Translations under genes and position numbers: made by a program | Shown here: positions 7,870 through 16,641 of the stretch, one piece after another | Layout: every line of letters begins with the position of its first letter | Numbering within the stretch: the first letter of the stretch is position 1 | Notes under the pieces: model-generated | What the model saw: the letters and a program-made list of their open reading frames with translations, nothing else | What the model was told of the DNA's origin: nothing | Databases searched by the model: none | Origin: Rhodobium orientis | GTDB lineage: Bacteria > Pseudomonadota > Alphaproteobacteria > Rhizobiales > Rhodobiaceae | DNA length: 40,093 bases | Direction: 5' to 3' | Assembly (NCBI RefSeq): GCF_003258835.1 | Contig: NZ_NPEV01000048.1 | Coordinates: forward strand, 1-40,093

Positions 7870-8155
7870 TTTGCGAGTCGAGAACGAAACAGTGCATAGC
7901 AAGATACAAAGTTATTAGCAAGAAAAAATCTTTAATAGAGAACTGTTTTATTAAAAATATACCGCTTTAGATATGTATTAGGAATTTTGTTGATCTAAAT
8001 CAAAGAAAAAATAAAGTAATTTAATGTCCGAAATTACTATTTAGAATATTTCAAAAACGAATGAAGCACAATACCATCGATACCGAATTGTCATAATTAC
8101 TCAGAAAGTCCACATAGTAGCGCCAAAGAATACTTTATGGTTGCATTGCACCCAA
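7870..8155. other. AT-rich island upstream of torA
   Basis: About 285 bases of strongly AT-rich DNA with many A/T runs, embedded in GC-rich sequence. It contains no plausible gene. It holds an FNR-type palindrome and several TATA-like hexamers on minus (for example TATATT at 7961-7956). It lies between the end of the RTX gene and the torA start, so it is probably the torA promoter region. The remaining 8156-8502 and 7519-7870 stretches show no gene either. Confidence 0.65.
7990..8003. promoter_or_regulatory. FNR/Anr/FnrL-type binding site
   Basis: TTGATCTAAATCAA is a perfect match to the FNR consensus TTGAT-N4-ATCAA. Proteins of this family activate anaerobic respiration genes, which fits torA-torC. 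The site is about 470 bases upstream of the torA start, leaving a long leader. A TATATT hexamer centred about 38 bases downstream on minus could be the -10. Confidence 0.75.
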
Positions 8156-8435
8156 AAATGTCTGGATACGTGTCCGCCATGTCCGGGATTTCCCGACCCC
8201 GTTGGGCCGGCCGGAACGGGCGGTGTCCGGCACGCAGGAATCCACCTGACCGGAACATTCGCCTGCTGCCGGGGATGTTCGATCGCGGCCGCGGCAACAT
8301 GCTCAACACCAGCGCCGTTGCCCGCAGGCGCGGCGATTTCGTCGAAAACGCCGATTCCGCAGCGGTCGAAGCCGGATCATGGAAGCGACGAAATCGCCGG
8401 CGGCCGACACCATCGCCAAAGGCGTCCGTGTCAAA

Positions 8436-8455
8436 GCGCCCGAGCGAGCGGGCGC
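8436..8455 (-). terminator. Possible terminator of the RTX gene
   Basis: GCGCCCG (8436-8442) and CGGGCGC (8449-8455) form a 7-base stem with a 6-base loop about 48 bases past the RTX stop. It lacks a clear T tract on minus. Confidence 0.35.
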
Positions 8456-8502
8456 GGGCCGGCGCCTCCCCGCAAGCCGATCACCCCGCGCCGTGCCGTC
8501 GC

Positions 8503-11304
8503 TCAGATCAGAAAATCGTCGTGGTGGAGGAGATGGTGGACATTGAGGCCAAGATCGTGGTTGGCATCGTCCGCTTGCGCCAGCGCGTTCGTCTGCTCAG
8601 CCAGTTCCACCGCCTTGCCGGCCTTGAACACCTTGGAGCCGAACTGCAGCTTTTCGACATTTGAGAGAATGTCGGTTCCGAACGCGCCCTTGGTGTCGAC
8701 GACCTTGATCCTGCCGCCGCCGATTTCGGTGACCTCATAGCGGCCGATACCGCCCTTGAATATCGCCGTGTCGTCGCCGCCGCCACCGTTGATCCGGTCA
8801 TTGCCGCTGCCGCCGGACAACCGATCGCTGCCGCCGCCGCCGAACAGCACGTCGTTCTGACCGCCACCGGACAGATAGTCCTTGCCGCCTTGACCGTTCA
8901 GACTGTCAGCACCGGCGCCGCCGTTCAGCAAGTCGTTGTGATTGCCGCCGAACAGCCGGTCGTTCTGACCGCCACCGAAGAGCTTGTCGCTGCCACTGCC
9001 CCCCTGCAAGACGTCGTTGCCGGAGCCGCCGGCAAGCTTGTCGTTCTGGCCGCCGCCGGACAAATAGTCCTTGCCGCCATTACCTTTCAGGAAGTCGGAG
9101 CCGCCGCCGCCGATCATGGCGTCGTTCTGGCCGCCGCCGGACAGAAAATCGTTGCCGCCGTTGCCTCTCAGCGTATCGGCGCCGCTGCCGCCGAACAGCT
9201 TGTCGCTGCCCCCGCCGCCGAACAACAGGTCACTGCCGCCATTGCCGGCGATGACGTTGGCGCCACCGTTGCCGGCGATGACGTTGGCGCCGCCATTGCC
9301 GGCGCCGTTGATATTGCCGGAACCGGTCAAGCGCAGGTCCTCGGTGTCGCCGGACAGGTTGAAGCTCACGGAGGCAATGACCCGGTCGTGGCCGCCGCCG
9401 CCGAACACCCGATCGCCGCTATTGTCGACCACGTACACGTCATTGCCCTGACCGCCAGCCATCGTATCCCGGCCGGAACCGCCATTCAGCGTGTCGTTGC
9501 CGCTATTGCCGACGAGGAGATCATTGCCGCCGTTGCCGTTCAGCCTGTTGCTGCCGCCATTGCCGGTGATCGTGTTGGCGCCACCGTTTCCGGTGCCGTT
9601 GATGTTGCCGGAACCGGTCAGCCTCAGGTCCTCGGTGTCGCCGGACAGGTTGAAGCTCACGGCGGCAATGACCCGGTCGTGGCCGCCGCCGCCGAACACC
9701 CGGTCGCCGCTGTTGTCGACCACGTACACGTCATTGCCCTGACCGCCGGCCATCGTATCCCGGCCGGAACCGCCATTCAGCGTGTCGTTGCCGCTATTGC
9801 CGACGAGGAGATCGTTGCCACCGTTGCCGTTCAGCCTGTTGTTGCCGCCATTGCCGATGATCTTGTTGGCCGCCCCGTTGCCCGTGCCGTTGATGTTGCC
9901 GACGCCGGTCAATGTCAGGTTCTCGGTGCCGTCGGAAAGGCTGAAGCTCGCAGAGGCGAAGACCTGGTCGGTGCCGCTGCCGCCGAACGCCCGGTCGCCG
10001 CTGTCGTCGACGATGAAGACATCGTTGCCGGCACCGCCCGTCATGGTGTCGGCGCCGGCGCCGCCATTGAGGGTGTCGTTGCCGTCGCCACCCTTGATGG
10101 GATCGTCACCCTCCCCGCCGGTCAGCGCATTGCCGTTGTCGTCGCCGATGATCGGCGCGCCGAAGGTGCGCTGGTAGACGCCGTTGGCGTCGCCGTCCTG
10201 TTCATCGGAGGCCCAGCTTATGACGAAGCCGCCGTCGGGAAGCGCCGTGACATCCGGCGAGGTCTGCCAGTCTGCGGTCGTCGTGTTGACCGCCATCTTG
10301 CCGCCGACTTCCGTGCCGTTGGCGTCAAAGCGCTGCGCGAAGATGTCGTATTTGGTGTCGTCATCCCATTCGGTCCAGGTGACGACCCAGCCACCGTCGG
10401 CGAGAGCGGTAACGGAGGGGGAGACCGTATTTTCTCCCGTGCCGACCTCCGTGACGCCGCCGACCGCATTGCCGTTGGCGTCAAAGCGCTGCTGGGCGAT
10501 CGCGACCCCATCGTAGTTCTTTTCGATGCTCCAGGTGACGACCCAGCCGCCGTCCGCCAGCGTGGTGATCGCCTGGCCCGAGTAGCTTTCGCCCCATGGC
10601 GGGTCGATCTGGACGATATCGCCGACTGCGTCGCCGTCGGCGTCAAAGCGCTGCGCTCGGATAAACCACTGGTTGCCAGGCTGCTGCAGGAGATTCCAGG
10701 CCGCGATCCAGCCGCCGTCGTCAAGGTGGCTCACGACGGGAGAGGTGACCGCGCCGTCCGCGTAGTCGACCAACATCGTTTCCCCGCCGACCGGATCGCC
10801 GTCGGCATCGTAGCGCTGCTGGAAAAGCCCGCGCGAAGAACCGTATTCGCTCGTCATTGCGAAGGCCACGATCCAGCCGCCATCGGCAAGACCGGTCACA
10901 CTGGGGTTCGTCTGATTGTCGATGGTGGTCGTGTTGACCTGGGTCTCCACGCCGACCGTGTCGCCGTCGGCGTCATAGCGCTGCTGATAGACACCCGACC
11001 GGCTGCCGTCCTGGTTTTGCGACGTCCAGGTGACGATCCAGCCGCCGTCATCGAGTATCGCCACGTCCCGGGCATACTGGGAGGCGCTGGTTTCCGTGTT
11101 GACCCGGGTCTCGGTGCCGACCGCCGTGCCGTCGGCGGCATAGCGCTGCAGGTAGACGCCGCCGCCGTTGCCGTCCTGATCGATGCTCGTCCATACGATC
11201 ACCCAGCCGCCGTCATCGAGGGTGGTCATGGCCGGAGTGTATTGGGCGCCGGTCGTTTCCGTGTTGACCAGGATCTCGTCGCTTGCCGTGAAGTTGGTTC
11301 CCAT
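8503..11304 (-). CDS. Large secreted RTX (hemolysin-type calcium-binding) repeat protein
   Basis: A 933-residue protein with no N-terminal signal peptide. Residues 1 to about 380 hold seven repeats of about 50-55 residues, each with a core like LDDGGWVIVWTS followed by QRYDADG, suggesting a beta-propeller or beta-sandwich array. From about 390 to 860 are glycine/aspartate nonapeptides of the GGxGxDxLxG type, which fold into a Ca2+-bound beta roll after export. The end is His- and Asp-rich and finishes DDFLI, resembling the acidic-plus-hydrophobic C-terminus (as in DFIV-type ends) of type I secretion substrates. The ATG follows AAAGAGAGTAG. No HlyB/HlyD/TolC-like genes are in the window, so its exporter is encoded elsewhere. 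There is no protease HExxH or other catalytic motif, so an adhesin or matrix role is possible but unproven. Confidence 0.85.
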   Translation of the reverse strand: MGTNFTASDEILVNTETTGAQYTPAMTTLDDGGWVIVWTSIDQDGNGGGVYLQRYAADGTAVGTETRVNTETSASQYARDVAILDDGGWIVTWTSQNQDGSRSGVYQQRYDADGDTVGVETQVNTTTIDNQTNPSVTGLADGGWIVAFAMTSEYGSSRGLFQQRYDADGDPVGGETMLVDYADGAVTSPVVSHLDDGGWIAAWNLLQQPGNQWFIRAQRFDADGDAVGDIVQIDPPWGESYSGQAITTLADGGWVVTWSIEKNYDGVAIAQQRFDANGNAVGGVTEVGTGENTVSPSVTALADGGWVVTWTEWDDDTKYDIFAQRFDANGTEVGGKMAVNTTTADWQTSPDVTALPDGGFVISWASDEQDGDANGVYQRTFGAPIIGDDNGNALTGGEGDDPIKGGDGNDTLNGGAGADTMTGGAGNDVFIVDDSGDRAFGGSGTDQVFASASFSLSDGTENLTLTGVGNINGTGNGAANKIIGNGGNNRLNGNGGNDLLVGNSGNDTLNGGSGRDTMAGGQGNDVYVVDNSGDRVFGGGGHDRVIAAVSFNLSGDTEDLRLTGSGNINGTGNGGANTITGNGGSNRLNGNGGNDLLVGNSGNDTLNGGSGRDTMAGGQGNDVYVVDNSGDRVFGGGGHDRVIASVSFNLSGDTEDLRLTGSGNINGAGNGGANVIAGNGGANVIAGNGGSDLLFGGGGSDKLFGGSGADTLRGNGGNDFLSGGGQNDAMIGGGGSDFLKGNGGKDYLSGGGQNDKLAGGSGNDVLQGGSGSDKLFGGGQNDRLFGGNHNDLLNGGAGADSLNGQGGKDYLSGGGQNDVLFGGGGSDRLSGGSGNDRINGGGGDDTAIFKGGIGRYEVTEIGGGRIKVVDTKGAFGTDILSNVEKLQFGSKVFKAGKAVELAEQTNALAQADDANHDLGLNVHHLLHHDDFLI
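9301..10130 (-). repeat. Tandem 291-bp (97-residue) repeats inside the RTX gene
   Basis: Two adjacent units with a spacing of exactly 291 bases are almost identical (compare 9491-9535 with 9782-9826, and 9308-9480 with 9599-9771). A third, clearly diverged unit lies next to them towards the N-terminus. Each codes for a block running from NSGNDTLNGGSGRDT through DRVFGGGGHDRV to LRLTGSGNINGTGNG. The near identity implies a recent duplication or gene conversion. Confidence 0.85.
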
Positions 11305-11524
11305 CGTCGTCTACTCTCTTTGGATGCGGCCATCGTCACGACGTTTGCCGCATAGGTATTCGTTCGCAGGACCGTCTGCGTTCGGTCGTGCGTCAGTAAT
11401 CCCGGCTCGGAAAACCTCGCCGGGTCACGTGCGTTCGCGCTATGCTGTTGTCGTCTGGCCCCTGCGCGATTTAGCCCGAACAGGCGCCTATCCTTGTCAG
11501 TCGGATAGCTATAAGATCAGAATC

Positions 11525-11538
11525 CGAATTCCGATTCG
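11525..11538. promoter_or_regulatory. Candidate operator between the RTX gene and the TetR gene
   Basis: CGAAT-TCCG-ATTCG is a perfect 5+5 inverted repeat in the AT-richer part of the 296-base divergent intergenic region, 63 bases upstream of the tetR start. Its position suits an autoregulatory TetR operator, but the match could be chance. Confidence 0.35.
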
Positions 11539-11600
11539 ATATTATGGCTGTGCGAATGGCTGTCAAGATATACGGGCCATAAATATTATCCGGGTGAGCC

Positions 11601-12272
11601 GTGAGCGTCGACAATTCCGCCATCATCGAGAAACACTGGCAGCGCATCGCCCAGCAGCGGCGCAGCAAGAAAACCCACGAGGCATTGCTCGATGCGGCCG
11701 AGGGGCTGATCCTGGAAGGGGGCGCGGACGCGGCCACGATCGGCGCGATCGCGACGCGCGCCGGCGTATCCGTCGGCTCGGTCTACCACCACTTCCGGGA
11801 CAAGAAGGCGATCTTCGTCGCCCTCAGCCAGCGCACGCTGGAGTTCTTCCAGTCGCTCTACGCCGGCTTCGAGGACCCGGCCATGTGGAAGGACAGCACG
11901 GTTCGGGACCTGATCCGTGTCTATCTGGAGGTCTCGGTATCAACGCTGAAGCACCAGGTGGTGGCGCGGCACGCGGCCGGCGCCGTCGCCGCCGATCACC
12001 CGGAATTCGCCAAGGACTTCGCCAGGACCATGGTCTGGGGCCGCGAAATCGCCCTGAAGCATATCCTCGCCCACAAGCACGAAATCGGCCGGCCTGATCC
12101 CGAACGGGCCGCCCGGATCGTCCTCGACCAGCTTTCCGCTATGTATGCAGGTCACATCGATCCCGGCCGGCGCTCCATCGCGCTGGAGCCGATGGACGAC
12201 GCAGTGTTCGTCGAAGAAGCCTTGAGGATCGCAGGCGCCTATCTTGCCCTGAAGACGCCCGAAGAGCGCTGA
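11601..12272 (+). CDS. TetR/AcrR-family transcriptional regulator
   Basis: A 223-residue repressor-type protein. The N-terminal helix-turn-helix (about 20-66) reads ALLDAAEGLILEGGADAAT, then AGVSVGSVYHHFRDKKAIF, the classic TetR recognition helix with the YxHFxxK signature. The helical ligand-binding domain (about 75-220) has no features that name a ligand. A GTG start at 11601 is used, since no ATG lies near the domain. It is divergent from the RTX gene across 296 bases, so it may control that gene and itself; it converges with the ProC-like gene 32 bases past its end. Confidence 0.88.
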   Translation: MSVDNSAIIEKHWQRIAQQRRSKKTHEALLDAAEGLILEGGADAATIGAIATRAGVSVGSVYHHFRDKKAIFVALSQRTLEFFQSLYAGFEDPAMWKDSTVRDLIRVYLEVSVSTLKHQVVARHAAGAVAADHPEFAKDFARTMVWGREIALKHILAHKHEIGRPDPERAARIVLDQLSAMYAGHIDPGRRSIALEPMDDAVFVEEALRIAGAYLALKTPEER

Positions 12273-12304
12273 GACCGGCCCCGGCAGTCCGTTCGCCGAA
12301 CGCT

Positions 12305-13060
12305 CTAGGACTTTGCCGGCCGTTCCAGCCGGTCGAGCCCGGCGGTGAGCGCGTCATAGACGCCGGCCTCACCCATATGCTCACGGAGCCTGGCATTGTA
12401 GCCGTCGGGTGTCGAGAGTTCGCCGATCATGCGGGCGATGACGCCCGGCATATCGAGCGGATCGGCGGTGAGGCCGCCGCCGATCAGCAGTCGCAGGAAG
12501 GTCTCCGCGGCCGCCACATCGCCCGTGCGCGCGCCGAGCCAGTCGCTCGCCACCTGAATCTCCTTGAGCACCGGCGACAGCAGCGCCTGAGCGGCGAGAT
12601 AGTGGTCGAAGGCCGCCGCATCCGGCATCGCGATCACGGTGTTGCTGTGGCCGAACAACGCGTCGAGCAGCGCCGATTCCGGAAAGGCGAGGATCGGCGA
12701 GCCGCCATGGGCGATGAACGTGAACGGGATCATCAGCGCCTCGGCACTTGCCGGCGCAACGAGATCGGCGATCTCATCCAGGCTCAGCCCGACCATCAAG
12801 GAGACGACGCGCTGGTCGGCGCGAAAGGTGAGGTCCTTGAGGACCGCGGGCGCGACATTGCCCCTCATGCCGAGAAAGACGACGTCGCTGGCGTCGATGA
12901 CGCCCTGGTTCGACGCCACCGTCACATTGTCGAAGGCCGCCGAGAGCGCCGCCGCAGTGTCCGCATTGCGCTCCGAGACCGTGATCTCGTGGCCGTCGGC
13001 GGCGATCCCGCGCACCACGGCGCTGGCGATGGTTCCCGTTCCAATCGTTCCGATCCGCAT
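12305..13060 (-). CDS. ProC-like NAD(P)-binding reductase (pyrroline-5-carboxylate reductase family)
   Basis: A 251-residue protein with an N-terminal Rossmann fold (MRIGTIGTGTIASAV, dinucleotide loop at residues 4-14) and a helical C-terminal half. LLIGGGLTADPLDMPG and then STPDGYNARL stand in place of the ProC active-site TSPGG segment, so the family is right but the substrate probably is not plain P5C. It is the last gene of the TRAP operon: its ATG (13060-13058) overlaps the TGA of the upstream flavoprotein by one base (TGATG), implying translational coupling. Coupled to an N-demethylase-like enzyme, it may reduce a cyclic imine made from an imino acid; this is inference. It is distinct from a housekeeping ProC by its context and altered motif. 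Confidence 0.75.
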   Translation of the reverse strand: MRIGTIGTGTIASAVVRGIAADGHEITVSERNADTAAALSAAFDNVTVASNQGVIDASDVVFLGMRGNVAPAVLKDLTFRADQRVVSLMVGLSLDEIADLVAPASAEALMIPFTFIAHGGSPILAFPESALLDALFGHSNTVIAMPDAAAFDHYLAAQALLSPVLKEIQVASDWLGARTGDVAAAETFLRLLIGGGLTADPLDMPGVIARMIGELSTPDGYNARLREHMGEAGVYDALTAGLDRLERPAKS

Positions 13061-15105
13061 CAAATATCCTTCATCAGCCTGAGGGCGTCGTAGATCGCCG
13101 CATGGGTGTTGCGGGCGCTGACCGCATCGCCAATGCGAAACAGCATGAAGCCGCCGTCCGGATTGCGCCGGACCGTCTGTCGGCGGCCGTCGATGAGGTC
13201 ACCGTAGTCGACGGCGCCGCCATTGGCCGACAGCGGCTTCAGCTCGAAATAGAGGTCGGCGAGCGGCAGCGTGCCGTAGTTGACCACCACTTGGTCGTAG
13301 AGCTTTTCGCTGGTGAAATCGCTGTAGTCGGTGCCGATGGTGGCCTTCAGCCGGTTGCCGTCGCGGGCAACGCCGAGCAGCCGGCGCGTCACGGTGAAGG
13401 TGACGTCCTTGTCCTGCAGCGCGCGCATATAGGGCACGAGGTTCATGCCCATGATGTCCGGCGCGAACACCCGGTCCGGCGTCATCACCTCGACCGTAGA
13501 GCCGGCATTGGCCGCGACCTCGGCCGCCATCAGGCCGGGATGGTCGCCGCTCTCGTCATAGATGAGGACGTTCGCAGCCGGCTTGACGTCGCCGGCGATG
13601 ATGTCCCAGCTCGTCACCACGAGGCTCTCCTCGGGGCCGCTTTCGTATAGCTCCACATTGGGCAGCCCGCCGGTCGCAACGATGACGACGTCCGGATCGA
13701 GCGCGGTGACGTCGTCGGCTTCGGCCCAGGTGTTGAAGTGGAACGTCACGCCCTTGGCCTCGCACTGTGCAATCCGCCAGTCGATGATCGACAGCATCTC
13801 GCGCCGGCGCGGGTTCTGCGCCGTCAGGCGAACCTGTCCGCCGGCATGGGGCTGGACCTCGAAGACGGTGACCTCGTGGCCGCGCTCCGCCGCGGCCCGC
13901 GCGGCTTCCAGGCCCGCCGGCCCGGCACCGACTATGACCACCTTCTTCTTGGTGTCGGCCGGGGCGATCTCGTGCGGCATCGTCAGCTCGCGCCCGGTCG
14001 CCGGATTGTGGATGCACAGCGCCTCGCCCGCCTGGTAGATGCGGTCGAGGCAGTAGGTGGCGCCGACGCAGGGACGGATGTCCTCCTCGCGCCCGGTCAT
14101 GATCTTCCTGACCACATGCGGGTCGGCCATATGGGCGCGGGTCATGCCGACCATGTCGAGGAGCCCGGAGGCAACCGCATGGCGCGCCGTGGCGACGTCC
14201 GGGATCTTGGCCGCATGGAAGGTCGGCATGCCGGTCGCCGCCTTGACCGCGCCGGCGAAATCGAGGTGCGGCGCGTTCTTCATGCCCTGCACCGGAATGA
14301 CGTCGGTCATCGCCGGGTCGGTGTGAATGCGGCCGCGGATGACGTTGAGGAAGTCGACCAGCCCGCTGTCGGCGAGCCGCTTGGAGATTTCGATCCCCTC
14401 CTCGGCGTCGATGCCCCCGGCCTCGGCCTCGTCGGCGGTGTAGCGCACGCCGACGATGAAGTCCTCGCCGACCCGCTCGCGCACGGCCTTCAGCACGTCC
14501 ATCGGCATCTTCATGCGGCTGTCGAGTGTTTCTCCGCCATAGGGGCCGTCGAGGTCGTTGGTCAGCGGCGACCAGAACTGGTCGAGCAGATGGCCGTAGA
14601 CCTGCAGCTCGATGCCGTCCATGCCGCCCGCCTTCATGCGTTCCGCGGCGTCGGCGAAATCGGCGATGATCCGTTCGATGTCCCAGTCTTCGGCGAGCTT
14701 GGGGAAGGACCGGTGCGCCGGCTCGCGGTGCTTGGAGGAAGAGACGGAGGGCAGCCAGTCGCCCTTGGCCCAGCCCGTGCGCCGGCCGAGATGGGTGAGC
14801 TGGATCATCACCGCGCAGCCATGCTCGTGGCAGGCGTCGGTGAGCCGCTTCGTCCAGGGCACCACCTCGTCCTTATAGGCGAGGATGTTGTTGAAGACCG
14901 GCGGGCTGTCGCGGCTGACGGCGGCCGAGCCGGCGGTCATGGCGAGCGCGAGGCCCGCCCTCGCCCGCTCCGCGTGATAGGCGACGTAGCGGTCCTTCGG
15001 CATGCCGTCTTCCGGATAGGCCGGCTCATGCGCCGTCGTCATGATCCGGTTCTTGAGGGTCAGGTGCTTGAGTTGAAAGGGCTCAAGAAGCGGATCGTTG
15101 TTCAT
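13060..15105 (-). CDS. FMN/FAD flavoprotein of the TMADH/FadH family, StcD/DgcA-like N-demethylase
   Basis: A 681-residue fusion of an Old Yellow Enzyme-type FMN barrel (about 5-365) and a FAD/NAD(P)-binding domain (about 388-680, with VVIVGAGPAGLEAARAA at 389-405). This architecture is shared by trimethylamine dehydrogenase, dienoyl-CoA reductase and the rhizobial demethylases of stachydrine/N-methylproline (StcD) and dimethylglycine (DgcA). Opening and barrel motifs (NDPLLEPFQLKHLTLKNR; HEPAYPEDGMP; IQLTHLGRRT) look closest to that demethylase group. The Fe-S loop between the domains keeps Cys346, Cys352 and Cys364, but the cysteine expected at 349 is alanine (PCVGATYC). The ATG at 15105 follows GAGGAAAAG; an upstream TTG is less likely. 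Substrate is uncertain: an N-methylated amino or imino acid is the best guess. Confidence 0.8.
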   Translation of the reverse strand: MNNDPLLEPFQLKHLTLKNRIMTTAHEPAYPEDGMPKDRYVAYHAERARAGLALAMTAGSAAVSRDSPPVFNNILAYKDEVVPWTKRLTDACHEHGCAVMIQLTHLGRRTGWAKGDWLPSVSSSKHREPAHRSFPKLAEDWDIERIIADFADAAERMKAGGMDGIELQVYGHLLDQFWSPLTNDLDGPYGGETLDSRMKMPMDVLKAVRERVGEDFIVGVRYTADEAEAGGIDAEEGIEISKRLADSGLVDFLNVIRGRIHTDPAMTDVIPVQGMKNAPHLDFAGAVKAATGMPTFHAAKIPDVATARHAVASGLLDMVGMTRAHMADPHVVRKIMTGREEDIRPCVGATYCLDRIYQAGEALCIHNPATGRELTMPHEIAPADTKKKVVIVGAGPAGLEAARAAAERGHEVTVFEVQPHAGGQVRLTAQNPRRREMLSIIDWRIAQCEAKGVTFHFNTWAEADDVTALDPDVVIVATGGLPNVELYESGPEESLVVTSWDIIAGDVKPAANVLIYDESGDHPGLMAAEVAANAGSTVEVMTPDRVFAPDIMGMNLVPYMRALQDKDVTFTVTRRLLGVARDGNRLKATIGTDYSDFTSEKLYDQVVVNYGTLPLADLYFELKPLSANGGAVDYGDLIDGRRQTVRRNPDGGFMLFRIGDAVSARNTHAAIYDALRLMKDI

Positions 15106-15155
15106 CTTTTCCTCGTCCAACACGCGCTGCCGAAACCCGCCCTGCCGGCGGGTCG

Positions 15156-16631
15156 CTAGTTACCGAAAAGCACACCTGGATTCATCAGATTGTCGGGATC
15201 GAACGCGGCCTTCATCCGCGTCATCATTTCATAGCGCAGCGGGTCGCAGAGGCGCTGCAACTCGCCGGTCAGCTTGCGCCCGATGCCATGCTCGGCGCTG
15301 AACGAGCCGCCGAGCGCCGCCGCGACGTCGTGGAACGCGACCATCACCTCGTCGGCCTTGGCATCGCGCGCCTCTTCGGAGCCGAGCCCCTGCCAGTAGT
15401 CGTGCGGGAACATCAGGATGTAGTGCACGTTGCCGTCGCCGAGATGGGAGACCACGACGATCTCGGCCTCCGGGAAGGCATCCGCCGCGCCCCGGTCGGC
15501 CGTATGGATGAATTCGGCCGCCCGCGAATTGCGGATCGAGATGTCGAGGACGACACCGACCCCTTCCTTCTTGTTGGACTCCGACAGGCTGTGCCGGACG
15601 CGCCAGATCTCTTCCGCCTGCGCCTTGCTCTGGGCAAGGAACCCGTCCTCGACCAGCCCGTCCTCATAGGCCGCGGCCAGGAAGGTCTCGAACCGGGCGT
15701 GAAGGTCCAGATCGCCGTCCGGACTGCCGAGCTCGATCATCAGGTTCCAGGCGGGCGTCGTCTCGAACGGCATCCGGAGGCCCGGCACATGCCGAAAGGC
15801 GATGTCGACCTGGCTCGCCGACAACAGCTCGAAGGCCTGGATGTAGGGGTCGCAATCGTCCTGCAGCCGGCTGAGAAGGGTGAGTGCGTCCGCCGGGTCC
15901 TTGACCGAGACCCAGGCATTGGCCTCGGAGCGGAGCTCCGGGAACATGCGCAATACGGCGCCCGTGATGACGCCGAGCGTGCCCTCCGCACCGACGAAGC
16001 AGTGCTTGAGGTCGTATCCGGTGTTGTTCTTTTTCAGGCCGGCAAGGTCCGACAGCACCCGGCCGTCGGCAAGGACGACCTCGACGCCGGCGACGAGGTC
16101 CCGCATCGGGCCATAGCGCACGACACCGGTGCCCCCGGCATTGGTCGAGATCAGGCCGCCGATCTGGGCGCTGCCCTCGCTGCCGAGATACATCGGCACC
16201 TGCCGCCCGACAGCCGCCGCCTCCTCATGCGCATTGGCGAGGATGACGCCGGCATCGACGGTCATCAGGTTGGCGGTCCGGTCGATCTCGCGGATCCTGT
16301 TCATGCGGTTGAGCGCAATGACGAGGCCCGGCGTATTGCCGGGCCCGCCGCTGCCGGGAACCGTGCCGTAGCAAAGGCCCGTATTGCCGCCCTGGGGGAA
16401 CACCGGGACCCCGGCGGCCGTCGCCAGACGGACCGCGGCACTCACCTCTTCCGTCGTCGCCGGCAGCACGACCGCCAGGGCCGTGCCGCGCTTGCGCCCG
16501 CGCCAGTCGACGACGAAGGGCTCCATCTCTGCCGGCTCGGTGATCAGGCCCTTCGGGCCCAGCAGCTCCTGCAGCTCGGCGACCAGCGGCGCCGGTCCGG
16601 CCGCAACGGGGGACGGTGACGCAGACGACAT
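15156..16631 (-). CDS. FAD-binding oxidoreductase, GlcD / D-2-hydroxyacid dehydrogenase type
   Basis: A 491-residue enzyme of the PCMH/vanillyl-alcohol oxidase superfamily, which oxidises a D-2-hydroxy acid (glycolate, D-lactate, D-2-hydroxyglutarate) or a related substrate. The PCMH FAD domain (about 40-235) includes PQGGNTGLCYG (79-89) and GGLISTNAGGTGVVRYG. The C-terminal FAD-linked oxidase domain ends with SAEHGIGRKL and PDNLMNPGVL, both typical of GlcD/Dld2. HLGDGNVHY matches the usual metal/substrate-binding histidine segment. It lies 10 bases after the lyase gene and about 50 bases before the flavoprotein gene on minus, inside the TRAP operon. The true substrate is unknown; context suggests a hydroxy acid from the same pathway. 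Confidence 0.82.
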   Translation of the reverse strand: MSSASPSPVAAGPAPLVAELQELLGPKGLITEPAEMEPFVVDWRGRKRGTALAVVLPATTEEVSAAVRLATAAGVPVFPQGGNTGLCYGTVPGSGGPGNTPGLVIALNRMNRIREIDRTANLMTVDAGVILANAHEEAAAVGRQVPMYLGSEGSAQIGGLISTNAGGTGVVRYGPMRDLVAGVEVVLADGRVLSDLAGLKKNNTGYDLKHCFVGAEGTLGVITGAVLRMFPELRSEANAWVSVKDPADALTLLSRLQDDCDPYIQAFELLSASQVDIAFRHVPGLRMPFETTPAWNLMIELGSPDGDLDLHARFETFLAAAYEDGLVEDGFLAQSKAQAEEIWRVRHSLSESNKKEGVGVVLDISIRNSRAAEFIHTADRGAADAFPEAEIVVVSHLGDGNVHYILMFPHDYWQGLGSEEARDAKADEVMVAFHDVAAALGGSFSAEHGIGRKLTGELQRLCDPLRYEMMTRMKAAFDPDNLMNPGVLFGN

Positions 16632-16641
16632 TCAGGCCTCC

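Noticed and set aside
7919-7960. TorR-type boxes (CTGTTCATAT-like) upstream of torA
   Set aside because: CTGTTTTATT at 7943-7952 is only a loose match, in AT-rich DNA, with no repeat set as TorR needs.
8097-8309. Small 70-codon minus-strand frame between the RTX gene and torA
   Set aside because: There is no ribosome-binding site, no recognisable domain, and its composition is not protein-like.
8890-11355. Open frame of 821 codons on plus, antisense to the RTX gene
   Set aside because: The Ala/Val repeats are a mirror of the Gly/Asp repeat codons of the RTX gene. No start signal or independent homology is seen.
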